Assembly: GCF_900101545.1 (NCBI RefSeq)
Contig: NZ_FMZU01000001.1
Location: forward strand, 248,001-312,000
Source: Variovorax sp. CF079
GTDB taxonomy: Bacteria; Pseudomonadota; Gammaproteobacteria; Burkholderiales; Burkholderiaceae_C
DNA length: 64,000 nucleotides
Direction of reading: 5' to 3'
In this document: one piece after another, positions 8,204 to 17,175 of the stretch
Layout of the letters: every line of letters begins with the position of its first letter
Numbering within the stretch: position 1 is the first letter of the stretch
Position numbers and translations under genes: made by a program
Notes under the pieces: generated by a model
What the model saw: only the letters and a program-made list of their open reading frames with translations
The model's database searches: none
Told to the model about the DNA's origin: nothing

Positions 8204-11200
8204 ATGAACCTCTCCAAGCCCTTCGTCGAACGCCCGATCGCCACGGTCTTGCTGACGATCGGCGTCGCCCTGGCCGGCATGGTGGCCTTCTTCGTGCTGC
8301 CGGTCTCGCCGCTGCCCCAGGTCGATTTCCCCACCATCTCGGTCCAAGCCAGCCTCGCCGGTGCCAGCCCGAGCACGATGGCATCGAGCGTTGCCACGCC
8401 GCTGGAGCGCCGGCTGGGCATCATTCCCGGCGTCAATGAACTGACCTCGACCAGCTCCAACGGATCGGCGCGCATCACGCTGCAGTTCGACCTCAAGCGC
8501 AACATCGACAGCGCCGCGCGCGAGGTGCAGGCGGCCATTAACGCGGCGCGCGTCGATCTGCCGGCCACGCTGCGCAGCAACCCGACCTACCGCAAGCGCA
8601 ACCCGACGGCGGCGCCGGTCATGATCCTTGCGCTGACTTCCAAGACGCGCACGCCGGGGCAGATCTACGAGGCGGTGTCGAACATCGTGAGCCAGCGCCT
8701 GTCGCAGGTCGAGGGCGTGGGGGAGGTCGAGATCGGCGGCGGTTCGCTGCCTGCTGTGCGGGTCGAGCTCGAGCCCTTCGCGCTCAACCGCATGGGCATC
8801 AGCACCGAGGACGTGCGTGCCGCGATCCAGGCCAACAACGCGAACCGGCCCAAGGGCGCGATCGAGAGCGGCGACCGCCGGCTGCAGGTCTACACGCCCG
8901 CGGCGGGGCGACGCGCCGACGATTACCGCGACCTGGTGATCGCCTGGCGCAACAACGCCGCGGTGCGCCTGGGCGACGTGGCGCGCGTGATCGACAGCGT
9001 CGAGAACACGCGCACGCTGGGCCTGTTCAACGGTGCACCTGCCGTGGTCGTGCTGCTGACGCAGGAGCCCGGCGCCAACATCATTGAAACCGTGGATGGC
9101 GTGCGCAAGCTGCTGCCCGAACTGCGCACGCAACTGCCGCAGGACATCGACATCCAGGTCGCGTCCGACCGCACCAACTCGATCCGCGCCTCGCTGCGCG
9201 AGATCGAGTTCACGCTGATGGTCTCGATCGTGCTGGTGGTGCTGGTGGTGGGCCTGTTCCTGCGCAAGGCGCGCGCCACCATCATCCCGGCGGTGGCGAC
9301 CGTGGTCTCGCTGCTGGGCACTTTCGGCGTGATGCACCTCTTGGGCTACAGCCTCAACAACCTGAGCCTGATGGCGCTCACGGTGGCCACCGGCTTCGTG
9401 GTGGACGATGCCATCGTGGTGCTGGAGAACACAGCGCGCCACGTCGAGGCCGGCATGAACCGCATGGAGGCGGCGCTGCGCGGGGCGCGCGAAGTCGGCT
9501 TCACGGTGCTGTCGATCAGCCTCTCGCTGGTGGCGGTGTTCATTCCGCTGCTGTTCATGGGCGACCAGGTCGGCCGGCTGTTTCGCGAGTTCGCGGTCAC
9601 GCTGTCGGCGTCGGTACTGATCTCGCTCGTGATCTCGCTGACCACCACGCCGATGATGTGCGCCATGCTGCTGCGCAGCGAGGCGGAAGAGGGGCCGGCC
9701 AAGAAGCCCGGGCGCGTGCGCGCCTGGCTCGGCAGCCGCGCCGAGCGTGCCTGGCAGTGGACCCTGCGCACCTACGCCCACAGCCTGGACTGGGCGCTCG
9801 CGAGCAAAGGCGTCGTGATGGTGGTGCTGCTGGCGGTGATCGCACTCAACGTCTATCTCTTCAACGCCATCCCCAAGGGCTACTTCCCGCAGCAGGACAA
9901 CGGGCAGCTCAACGCGGGCTTGCGGGCCGACCAGAGCATCTCGTCCGCGGCGGTCGCCGACAAGTTGCGCCAGGCCGAGGACATCATCCGCAAGGACCCG
10001 GCGGTCGACACCGTGGTGGGCTTCTCGGGCGGTGGCCGCGCGGGCGGCGGCTTCATGTTCGTAAACCTCAAGCCGGTGTCCGAGCGCACCGAGAAGACGG
10101 CCGCGGTGATCGACCGCCTGCGCCCGCAGCTCAACCAGCTCACCGGCCTGCGCGTGTTCCTGAACCCGGTGCAGGACCTGCGCATGGGCGGGCGCTCCAG
10201 CAACTCGAGCTACCAGTACACGCTCAAGAGCGACAACCTGAACGACCTGCGCGCCTGGTCGACCAAGCTGGCCGAGCGCCTGCGCCAGGAGACCATGCTG
10301 ACCGACATCGACAGCGATGATGCCGACAACGGCGTCGAGACCTACGTCGAGGTCGATCGCGATGCCGCGGCGCGGCTCGGCGTGACCTCGAGCGCGGTCG
10401 ACAGCGCGCTCTACAACGCCTATGGCCAGCGCTCGGTGGCCACCATCTACGACGAGCTCAACCAGTACTCGGTGATCATGGAGTGGGCGCCGCGCTTCCA
10501 GCGCGCGCCGATCGCGCTCAAGGACCTGTACGTGCCTTCGACGCTGAACACCACCACCACAGCGAGCGGCGCGACCAGCACCAGTTCGCTGCAGGCCACC
10601 ACCGACGCGACCACCGGCACATCGACCACCACCTCGGCCAACCCGGCATCGCGGACCTCGTCGGCCGGCCAGCAGATCGCGACCAGCACCACCAATATGG
10701 TTCCGCTCTCGGCCTTCGCCAAGCTCAGCGAGCGGGCGGTGCCGACCTCGATCGACCACCAGGACACCGAGCTCGCGAGCACCGTCTCGTTCAGCCTGGC
10801 CGAAGGCGTGAGCCTGGCGCAGGCCAAGCGCATCGTCGCCCAGGCCGAGGCCGACATCGCGATGCCGGTCAACGTGCGCGGCAGCTTCCAGGGCACGGCG
10901 CTGGCGGCGCAGCAGTCGCAGGCGCAGCAGCTCTTCCTGATCCTCGCGGCGCTGATCGTGATCTACATCGTGCTCGGCGTGCTCTATGAGAGCCTGGTGC
11001 ATCCGGTCACGGTGCTGACCACGCTGCCTTCGGCCGGCGTCGGCGCGGTGCTGGCGCTGCTGCTGTTCCGCATGGAGTTCTCGATCATCGCGCTGATCGG
11101 CATCTTCCTCCTGATCGGCATCGTCAAGAAGAACGCGATCCTGATCATCGACTTCGCGCTCGAGGCCGAGCGCGCGCGCGGCCTGAGCGCGGTCGAGGCG

Positions 11201-11461
11201 GTGCGCGAGGCCTGCCTGTTGCGCTTCCGCCCGATCCTGATGACCACGCTGGCGGCCGCGCTCGGCGCGCTGCCGCTCGCGATCGGCTTCGGCCAGGGCG
11301 CGGAGCTGCGCCAGCCGTTGGGCGTCGCGATCATCGGCGGCCTGATTGCGAGCCAGCTGCTGACGCTTCTGACCACGCCGGTCGTCTACGTGCTGCTCGA
11401 CAAGCTGCGCCGGCGCCCGGCCAACGAAAAATACCTGAGCCGTGCCGCGAGCTCGGCATGA
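8204..11461 (+). CDS. mdtC: RND multidrug efflux transporter subunit MdtC
   Basis: This second RND pump subunit has 1085 residues and the same motifs as its partner: [30 protein letters not shown] in helix 4, GVLYESLVHPVTVLT, and [17 protein letters not shown]. It is 44 residues longer than MdtB because of a Thr/Ser-rich low-complexity insertion at about residues 780-832, in the second periplasmic loop after YDELNQYSVIMEW. The start is set by GGGAG in the upstream repeat. The next gene begins eight bases after its stop. The pump is proton-driven and inner-membrane located; the insertion may be species-specific decoration of the docking or porter region. Confidence 0.94.
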   Translation: MNLSKPFVERPIATVLLTIGVALAGMVAFFVLPVSPLPQVDFPTISVQASLAGASPSTMASSVATPLERRLGIIPGVNELTSTSSNGSARITLQFDLKRNIDSAAREVQAAINAARVDLPATLRSNPTYRKRNPTAAPVMILALTSKTRTPGQIYEAVSNIVSQRLSQVEGVGEVEIGGGSLPAVRVELEPFALNRMGISTEDVRAAIQANNANRPKGAIESGDRRLQVYTPAAGRRADDYRDLVIAWRNNAAVRLGDVARVIDSVENTRTLGLFNGAPAVVVLLTQEPGANIIETVDGVRKLLPELRTQLPQDIDIQVASDRTNSIRASLREIEFTLMVSIVLVVLVVGLFLRKARATIIPAVATVVSLLGTFGVMHLLGYSLNNLSLMALTVATGFVVDDAIVVLENTARHVEAGMNRMEAALRGAREVGFTVLSISLSLVAVFIPLLFMGDQVGRLFREFAVTLSASVLISLVISLTTTPMMCAMLLRSEAEEGPAKKPGRVRAWLGSRAERAWQWTLRTYAHSLDWALASKGVVMVVLLAVIALNVYLFNAIPKGYFPQQDNGQLNAGLRADQSISSAAVADKLRQAEDIIRKDPAVDTVVGFSGGGRAGGGFMFVNLKPVSERTEKTAAVIDRLRPQLNQLTGLRVFLNPVQDLRMGGRSSNSSYQYTLKSDNLNDLRAWSTKLAERLRQETMLTDIDSDDADNGVETYVEVDRDAAARLGVTSSAVDSALYNAYGQRSVATIYDELNQYSVIMEWAPRFQRAPIALKDLYVPSTLNTTTTASGATSTSSLQATTDATTGTSTTTSANPASRTSSAGQQIATSTTNMVPLSAFAKLSERAVPTSIDHQDTELASTVSFSLAEGVSLAQAKRIVAQAEADIAMPVNVRGSFQGTALAAQQSQAQQLFLILAALIVIYIVLGVLYESLVHPVTVLTTLPSAGVGAVLALLLFRMEFSIIALIGIFLLIGIVKKNAILIIDFALEAERARGLSAVEAVREACLLRFRPILMTTLAAALGALPLAIGFGQGAELRQPLGVAIIGGLIASQLLTLLTTPVVYVLLDKLRRRPANEKYLSRAASSA

Positions 11462-11468
11462 AGACCTG

Positions 11469-12899
11469 ATGACGAAGAACAGAAGAACCCATCTGGCCCT
11501 GGCGCTTGCGGCCCTGCTCTCGGGCTGCGCCATCGGCCCCGCCTACGAGCAGCCCTCCACGTCCCAGCCCCCCGCATGGAAGGAGGCGGCCGCCGCCGAA
11601 GGCTGGCTGCCCGCCGCCCCGGCCGACGCGCTGGACCGCGGCGAGTGGTGGAAGCTGTTCGGCGACGCGGGCCTCGACGAGCTCGCGGCGCGCGTGCAGG
11701 TTTCGAACCAGAACATCGCCGCCGCCGTGGCCAACTATGCGCAGGCTCAGGCGCTGGTGCGCGAGCAGCGCGCGGCGCTGTTCCCGACCGTCACCGCGGA
11801 CGGCAGCGCCCGCCGCTCCGGCGCGCGCAACACCTCGCCCACGACCGCGACCAGTGCCTCGCTGCAGGCCGACTGGGCGCCCGACGTCTGGGGCCGGCTG
11901 CGCCAGGCGGTCAGCGGTGCGCAGGCCAGCGCCCAGGCCAGCGAGGCCGACCTGGCCTCGGCACGCCTTTCGGCCGTGGGCGAACTCGCGACCAACTACT
12001 TCGCGCTGCGCGAAGCCGATGCCGAGCTGCAGCTGCTGGCCGTGACGCTCGAAGGCTACGAGCGCAGCCTGGGGATCGCGCGCAACCGCTACAACGCCGG
12101 CATCGCGGCCCAGACCGACGTGCTGCAGGCGCAGACGCTCTACGTCAACACCCAGGCCGAGCGTGTCGCCCTGCAGCGCACCCGCGACACGCTGGAGCAT
12201 GCGATCGCGGTGCTGGTCGGCGCCGCGCCGGCCGAGTTCGTCCTGCGCCCGGCCGACTGGACGCCCGTCGTGCCCGGCATCCCCGCCGGCGTGCCCTCGA
12301 CCCTGCTGCAGCGCCGGCCCGACATCGCCGCGGCCGAACGCGCGGTGGCGGCCGCCAACGCGCAGATCGGCATCGCCCGCTCGGCCTATTTTCCGAGCCT
12401 GACCCTGAACGCCGCGCTCAGCAGCAGCGCGAGCCGGGTCGGCGACCTGTTCAATGCCTCGAACATGCTCTGGTCGCTGGGCCTGTCGGTCGCGCAGACG
12501 GTGTTCGATGCCGGCGCCATCGGCGCACGCGTCGATGCGGCCAAGGCGGCGCGCGAGGCGGCCGTGGCGAGCTACCGCCAGACCGTGCTCACTGCATTCC
12601 AGAACGTCGAAGACCAGCTCACCGCAGGCGCCAGCCTCGCGCAGCAGGAGGGCTTGCGCCGCGAGGCCTCGGCCGCGGCCGACCTCACCGAGCAGCAATT
12701 CCTCAACCGCTACCGACAGGGCCAGGTGAGCTACACCGACGTGGTGACGGCGCAGGTCTCGGCGCTCAACGCGCGGCGCACGTTGCTGCAACTGCAGGTC
12801 AATCGGCAGAGCGCGGCGGTGGCCCTGATCCAGGCGCTGGGCGGGGGATGGCAGGCGGAATGGGCCGATTCGCAGCCTCGGACGCCGGCTGGCGGCTGA
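11469..12899 (+). CDS. Outer-membrane efflux lipoprotein (NodT/OprM family)
   Basis: This 476-residue outer-membrane factor completes the tripartite pump. The N-terminus is a lipoprotein signal with lipobox LLSGC (Cys20), followed by the family hallmark IGPAYEQP. Two OEP repeats follow: the first half contains NQNIAAAVANYAQAQALVREQRAALFP, the second contains RPDIAAAERAVAAANAQIGIARSAYFPSL, which is typical of OprM/NodT proteins. It lies seven bases after mdtC. E. coli mdtABC relies on TolC encoded elsewhere, so the dedicated outer-membrane gene here is the usual beta-proteobacterial arrangement. The start at 11469 gives a clean signal sequence; a longer in-frame start is unlikely because it would overlap mdtC. 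Confidence 0.93.
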   Translation: MTKNRRTHLALALAALLSGCAIGPAYEQPSTSQPPAWKEAAAAEGWLPAAPADALDRGEWWKLFGDAGLDELAARVQVSNQNIAAAVANYAQAQALVREQRAALFPTVTADGSARRSGARNTSPTTATSASLQADWAPDVWGRLRQAVSGAQASAQASEADLASARLSAVGELATNYFALREADAELQLLAVTLEGYERSLGIARNRYNAGIAAQTDVLQAQTLYVNTQAERVALQRTRDTLEHAIAVLVGAAPAEFVLRPADWTPVVPGIPAGVPSTLLQRRPDIAAAERAVAAANAQIGIARSAYFPSLTLNAALSSSASRVGDLFNASNMLWSLGLSVAQTVFDAGAIGARVDAAKAAREAAVASYRQTVLTAFQNVEDQLTAGASLAQQEGLRREASAAADLTEQQFLNRYRQGQVSYTDVVTAQVSALNARRTLLQLQVNRQSAAVALIQALGGGWQAEWADSQPRTPAGG

Positions 12900-12909
12900 G
12901 CTTGCCCGG

Positions 12910-12925
12910 CCCGGCGCGCGCCGGG
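12910..12925. terminator. GC hairpin after the mdt operon, terminator-like without T run
   Basis: CCCGGCGCGCGCCGGG is a perfect 16-base palindrome starting ten bases after the efflux lipoprotein stop. It lacks a T run, so it may be a 3'-end stabilising hairpin or part of a factor-dependent terminator. Confidence 0.4.
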
Positions 12926-12947
12926 AGTCCCCCTCGACGTGGGTAGG

Positions 12948-12988
12948 CCATTGGCTGCAGGGCTATGCCTGCGCCCATGCGCCAATGG
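12948..12988. promoter_or_regulatory. Nested inverted repeat upstream of the unknown 559-residue protein gene
   Basis: Outer arms CCATTGGC (12948-12955) and GCCAATGG (12981-12988) match perfectly, and inside them GCAGG (12957-12961) pairs with CCTGC (12968-12972). The arrangement could be an operator or a leader hairpin for the gene starting at 13120. Nothing else is obvious in the remaining 12989-13105 stretch. Confidence 0.45.
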
Positions 12989-13119
12989 GCCAGCGCGGCG
13001 GCGCGCGGCTACATCCAATGCCTGCAGCGGACCGGCCTTGTGCACGATAGGCGCACCCCAGGAGACTCCCGACACTGCCTCCGAGCATTCGCCGAATGCA
13101 CTACGAGAGGAGTCAGCCC

Positions 13120-14799
13120 ATGCAGTTCGATCTCGAGGGTTCTGAAGGCCTGTTTCCGTTCGCGCCGCCGGATCTGTTCCCCTTTCCGCCGCCGTTTCCG
13201 GAACCGGGGCCCCGTTGGCCGCCCGACCGCTTCTTCCCGCCGCGCGAACTCGAACAGATCCGCTGGCCGATCAAGTACGGCCCGGCGCAGGTCAACATCC
13301 TGGTGGTGATCGACAGCGGCGGCGCATACGACGTTGCGACCGATTTCGGACTTGGCGTCATGCTGCGGGACGCTTTCAATGTCGGCATGCCCGGTGGAAC
13401 GCCGTTGCCGGCCGATCACCCGGCGTACGCGCGCTTCGCCTTCACGCTGGCGCACCGTTCGAACGGCGCGGGCACCACGCCCGGTTTCGATTCCTTCACT
13501 TTCAGCGACGCGAAGCTGGCGCCGTTCCACGAGGTCTGGCTGTTCGGCATCAGCGCCTCCGCGCCGTACCTGCAGGGGGCCGAGCTCGCCGCGCTGACGA
13601 AATTCATGGACAACGGCGGCGGCGTGCTCGCCATGGGTGACCACGAAGACCTGGGCCTCGGGCTATGCGGCAACGTGCCGCGCGTCAAGAGCATGCGCAA
13701 GTGGTGGTTCAACGCGCCGCTGCCGCCGGGCGAACTCAAGGCGCCCGACTCGACCGATCTCACGCGCAACGACACCGTGCAATTGATCGCCGGCATCGAC
13801 CCGGGCTTCGGAGGCCAGAGCGATTCCACGCCGCAGCCGATTTATCCCAGCTACAGGTACGGCCACAACTGGTGGCGTCCCTGGCGGCGCTATCGCTATC
13901 CGCACCCCGTGCTGTGCGGGCCGCGTGGCGCGATCACCGTATTTCCCGATCATCCTCACGAGGGCGATTGCATCGCGCCGGCGGCGCTCGATCCCGCTCA
14001 GTATCCGGGCGGCGTGGCGCCGGAGGTCATCGCTCGCGGTCGCAACGTCGTTGGCAGAACGAAGGGCGGCTACACGATCACCGACCCGCGACAGTTCGGG
14101 CTGCTGGGCGCTTACGACGGCCATCGGCCCGCAGCCGGCGTGGGCCGGGTGCTGGTCGACTCCACCTGGCATCACTGGTTCAACATCAACCTGATCGGCC
14201 TCGACAACGTGCCGCACACCACGGCCTATAAGGACATCCTGGCCTTTTTCCGCAATGTTGCCGTCTGGCTGGCGCCGCGGGAGCGGCAGGAGCGCATGCG
14301 CCTGACTGGCCATGTCATCGGCCTCTTCACGCCGTACATGATCGAGCGGACGCTGACGGTTCGTGACTTGCGGCCGGAGATGTTCTATCCGATCGGCATC
14401 GAGGCCCGCGATGCGCTCGGTCGAATCGCGCCGCAGTGCCAAGTGGACATCTGGCTCTTCGAGTTGCTTGCGCCCCATCTGCCTCTCCTGCGCAGGCGCA
14501 TCGAGCCGCCTGTCCCGGGCGAGCTGCCCGATCCATGGGAGTCCCTGGTGCTGGATCGCGTCGCGATGACGGCCCTGGGCGGCGCGATGGCGTCACTCGC
14601 GCTGGCGGCGCGCGAGAGCGACTACCGCGATGGCGACGCCGTGATCAAGTCGGCGGAAAAAATCATCGACAACGGGCTGCGCGAAGGGTTGGCCTACGCC
14701 GAGAAGGACCTGGCGATGATGGGCAAGAGGCTGGACGCGGCCGTCGGCAGCGCGCTGCTGCCGAAGAAAAAGGTCGACAAGAAGCCGAAGAAGAAATAG
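13120..14799 (+). CDS. Unrecognised 559-residue protein, possible glutamine-amidotransferase-like fold
   Basis: I do not recognise this family. There is no signal peptide. The first 45 residues are rich in Phe and Pro (LFPFAPPDLFPFPPPFPEP). From about residue 55 the sequence looks like an alpha/beta fold: VNILVVIDSGGAYD, then EVWLFGISASAPYLQGAELAALTKFMDNGGGVLAMGDHEDLG, which resembles the ThuA/class I glutamine-amidotransferase-like domains used for non-catalytic binding. Later parts contain VGRVLVDSTWHHWFNINL and a helical C-terminus, ending in a Lys-rich tail (KKKVDKKPKKK). GAGGAG before ATG 13120 fixes the start. It stands alone between the efflux operon and a convergent regulator gene. 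The fold assignment is a weak inference. Confidence 0.7.
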   Translation: MQFDLEGSEGLFPFAPPDLFPFPPPFPEPGPRWPPDRFFPPRELEQIRWPIKYGPAQVNILVVIDSGGAYDVATDFGLGVMLRDAFNVGMPGGTPLPADHPAYARFAFTLAHRSNGAGTTPGFDSFTFSDAKLAPFHEVWLFGISASAPYLQGAELAALTKFMDNGGGVLAMGDHEDLGLGLCGNVPRVKSMRKWWFNAPLPPGELKAPDSTDLTRNDTVQLIAGIDPGFGGQSDSTPQPIYPSYRYGHNWWRPWRRYRYPHPVLCGPRGAITVFPDHPHEGDCIAPAALDPAQYPGGVAPEVIARGRNVVGRTKGGYTITDPRQFGLLGAYDGHRPAAGVGRVLVDSTWHHWFNINLIGLDNVPHTTAYKDILAFFRNVAVWLAPRERQERMRLTGHVIGLFTPYMIERTLTVRDLRPEMFYPIGIEARDALGRIAPQCQVDIWLFELLAPHLPLLRRRIEPPVPGELPDPWESLVLDRVAMTALGGAMASLALAARESDYRDGDAVIKSAEKIIDNGLREGLAYAEKDLAMMGKRLDAAVGSALLPKKKVDKKPKKK

Positions 14800-14823
14800 A
14801 AGGCCGCCGCGAGAGTCGCCAGT

Positions 14824-15693
14824 TCACCCGCCACGCGGCCGCGGCGCCTGCAGGTAGGCACCCGATTCGAAGAGCTGCGACTCGGCCTCGTCGATGCTCC
14901 GGATCACCGGCTTGCCGGCGCGGCTGGCCAGCATCTCCACCAGCGCCTCGGTGACGGCCACGCCCGCCGCGACCGAGGGAAAGAAGGACGGACTGTCGAT
15001 CGCGAACAGCAAAGTCTCGTCCGCCAGCAGCGACAACGGCGAGGCGATGCTGTCCGTGATGGCCACGATGCGGCAGCTCACCGCCTTGGCGGCCTGCGCG
15101 ACCTGCAGCGCTTCGCGCGAGTAGGGCACGAAGCTGGCGACCACCAGCGCGTCGCCCTTGGCGAAGGCGCGCTGCTGCATCTCGAGCGAGCCGCCCTGGC
15201 CGTCGACCAGATGCACGCTCGAACGGAACATCCGGTAGACGTAGACGAAGGAGAAGGCGATCGGAAAGCAGGCGCGAAAGCCCGCCGCGTGCACGGCGTT
15301 GGCCTTCTCCAGCACCGCGCAGGCCTTCTGCAGCGCCGCCTCGCTCTGGCGATGCGTGTTCTCCAGGTTGCGCCGCTGCACCTCGAACATCTCGCCGGCC
15401 AGGCCCTGGTCCTTGGCGCGGCCGATCAGGGTCTTGGCGCGCGCGCCGTAGGCGTCGGACAAGCCCAGGCCCATCTCGGCGGCCACCGCGTCCTTGAACT
15501 GCGGCCAGCCCGCGTAGCCCAGGAGCTGCGCAAAGCGCACCAGCGTGGCCGGCGTGCTGCCGGCGCGCGTGCCGACGCTGCGCATCGAGCTTGTCACCAC
15601 GTCGTTCGGATGGTCGAGCACGTACTTGGCGACCTGCTGCAGGGCAGGGCTCAGGCTCTCGTAGCGCTGGCGGAGATCGTCCTTGACACCCAT
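14824..15693 (-). CDS. RpiR-family transcriptional regulator (HTH + SIS)
   Basis: This 289-residue regulator has an N-terminal RpiR helix-turn-helix (about 1-80; SSMRSVGTRAGSTPATLVRFAQLLGYAGWPQFKDAV) and a C-terminal SIS domain (about 125-260) that usually binds a phosphosugar or similar ligand, here with GDALVVASFVPYSREALQVAQAAK and CRIVAITDS. MGVKDDLRQRYESL is the chosen start; an ATG 54 bases upstream would place the operator-like repeats inside the gene. It is divergent from the aminotransferase operon, and the intergenic region carries GGAAC palindromes, so it probably controls that operon and itself. The ligand may be an amino acid rather than a sugar, judging from the neighbours. Confidence 0.9.
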   Translation of the reverse strand: MGVKDDLRQRYESLSPALQQVAKYVLDHPNDVVTSSMRSVGTRAGSTPATLVRFAQLLGYAGWPQFKDAVAAEMGLGLSDAYGARAKTLIGRAKDQGLAGEMFEVQRRNLENTHRQSEAALQKACAVLEKANAVHAAGFRACFPIAFSFVYVYRMFRSSVHLVDGQGGSLEMQQRAFAKGDALVVASFVPYSREALQVAQAAKAVSCRIVAITDSIASPLSLLADETLLFAIDSPSFFPSVAAGVAVTEALVEMLASRAGKPVIRSIDEAESQLFESGAYLQAPRPRGG

Positions 15694-15711
15694 GGTTTGT
15701 CTTTCGTCGTT

Positions 15712-15725
15712 GGAACGAATGTACC
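15712..15725. promoter_or_regulatory. Imperfect GGAAC...GTACC repeat, candidate second RpiR operator
   Basis: GGAACGAATGTACC differs at two positions from the perfect palindrome 48 bases further right. It lies just upstream of the RpiR start, where it could mediate autorepression. Confidence 0.45.
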
Positions 15726-15759
15726 GGATGGAACAGCGGTGTTTCATGGACTTCTTGAC

Positions 15760-15773
15760 GGAACAAATGTTCC
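15760..15773. promoter_or_regulatory. Perfect palindrome GGAAC-AAAT-GTTCC, candidate RpiR operator
   Basis: GGAACAAATGTTCC has perfect 5-bp arms. It lies between the divergent RpiR gene (start 15693) and the aminotransferase gene (start 15818), with further half-sites (TGGAAC, AGTTCC) nearby. The position fits control of both promoters. Confidence 0.6.
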
Positions 15774-15817
15774 AAACAATAATTCCATCAATACATTAGT
15801 TCCAGACCTCGAACCGC

Positions 15818-17146
15818 ATGACGCACGTCTTCCACCGCCACCTGCGCCACACGCCGCAGCTCGCCGTCGCCGCCCAGGGCATGACGATCCGCGACGCCGA
15901 GGGCCGGGAGTACCTCGATGCCTCGGGCGGCGCGGCGGTCTCCTCGCTGGGCCACGGCCATCCGGACGTGATCGCCGCGATGCATGCGCAGATCGACAAG
16001 CTCGCCTACGCCCACACCAGCTTCTTCACCAGCGAGGTCGCCGAGCAGCTCGCCGACGAGCTGATTCGCACCGCGCCCGAGGGCATGAGCCACGTCTACC
16101 TGGTGAGCGGCGGCTCGGAGGCCGTGGAGTCGGCGCTCAAGATGGCCCGCCAGTACTTCGTCGAGATCGGCCAGCCGCAGCGCACGCATTTCATCGCGCG
16201 CCGCCAGAGCTACCACGGCAATACGCTGGGCGCGCTCGCGGTCGGCGGCAATGCGTGGCGGCGCGCGCCCTTCGCGCCGATCCTGGTGCCGGCCACCCAC
16301 GTTTCGCCCTGCTATCCCTACCGCGAGCAGCGCGCCGACGAAACGCCCGAGCAGTACGGGCAGCGCCTGGCTCATGAACTCGAAGCGGCAATCCTCGGGC
16401 AGGGGCCCGACAGCGTGATCGCCTTCGTCGCCGAAACGGTGGGCGGCGCGACCGCCGGCGTGCTGACGCCGGTGCCCGGCTACTTCAAGGCGGTGCGCGA
16501 GGTCTGCGACCGCTACGGCGTGCTGCTGATCCTCGACGAAGTGATGTGCGGCATGGGCCGCACCGGCACGCTCTACGCGAGCGAGCAGGAGGGCGTGGTG
16601 CCCGACCTCGTGACCATTGCCAAGGGCCTGGGCGGCGGCTACCAGCCGGTCGGCGCGGTGCTGGCGCAGCGGAAGATCGTGGAGGCGATGTCGCAGGGCA
16701 GCGGCTTCTTCCAGCATGGCCACACCTACCTCGGGCATCCGGTGGCCTGCGCCGCGGCGCTGGCGGTGCAGCAGGTGATCCATCGCGACGGGCTTCTCGC
16801 CAAGGTGCGCGCGGACGGCGAGGCCTTCGGCGCCATGCTGCGCGAGACGCTGGGCGCCCATCCGAACGTGGGCGACATCCGCGGCCGCGGCTTCTTCTGG
16901 GGCGTGGAGCTGGTGGCCGAGCGCGCGAGCAAGGCGCCTTTCGCGCCGGCGCTGAACCTGCATGTGCGCATCAAGAAGGAGGCCATGGCGCAGGGCCTCC
17001 TGTGCTATCCCTTCGGCGGCACGGTCGACGGCAAGCTCGGCGACCACGTGCTGCTGGCACCGCCTTTCATCGCGACGCGGCAGGACCTGCGCGAGATCGC
17101 GACGCGGCTCGCGGCGTCCATCGACGCCGTCGTACGCGCCATCTGA
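15818..17146 (+). CDS. Class III PLP-dependent aminotransferase
   Basis: This 442-residue enzyme transfers an amino group using pyridoxal phosphate. It shows the class III signature: SGGSEAVESALKMA (about 97-110) for the cofactor phosphate, the cofactor-binding Asp240 in LLILDEVMCGMGRTG, and the Schiff-base Lys269 in TIAKGLGGGYQPVGAV. Length and motifs match the omega-amino-acid/diaminobutyrate group; the exact substrate cannot be read. It heads a three-gene run with a solute-binding protein (29 bases on) and an Asp/Glu racemase-like protein, divergent from an RpiR regulator. The set suggests uptake and catabolism of an amino acid or an amino-acid-like compound. Confidence 0.92.
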   Translation: MTHVFHRHLRHTPQLAVAAQGMTIRDAEGREYLDASGGAAVSSLGHGHPDVIAAMHAQIDKLAYAHTSFFTSEVAEQLADELIRTAPEGMSHVYLVSGGSEAVESALKMARQYFVEIGQPQRTHFIARRQSYHGNTLGALAVGGNAWRRAPFAPILVPATHVSPCYPYREQRADETPEQYGQRLAHELEAAILGQGPDSVIAFVAETVGGATAGVLTPVPGYFKAVREVCDRYGVLLILDEVMCGMGRTGTLYASEQEGVVPDLVTIAKGLGGGYQPVGAVLAQRKIVEAMSQGSGFFQHGHTYLGHPVACAAALAVQQVIHRDGLLAKVRADGEAFGAMLRETLGAHPNVGDIRGRGFFWGVELVAERASKAPFAPALNLHVRIKKEAMAQGLLCYPFGGTVDGKLGDHVLLAPPFIATRQDLREIATRLAASIDAVVRAI

Positions 17147-17175
17147 TTTCTTCCACCCTTCCGAGGAGCTTTCCC

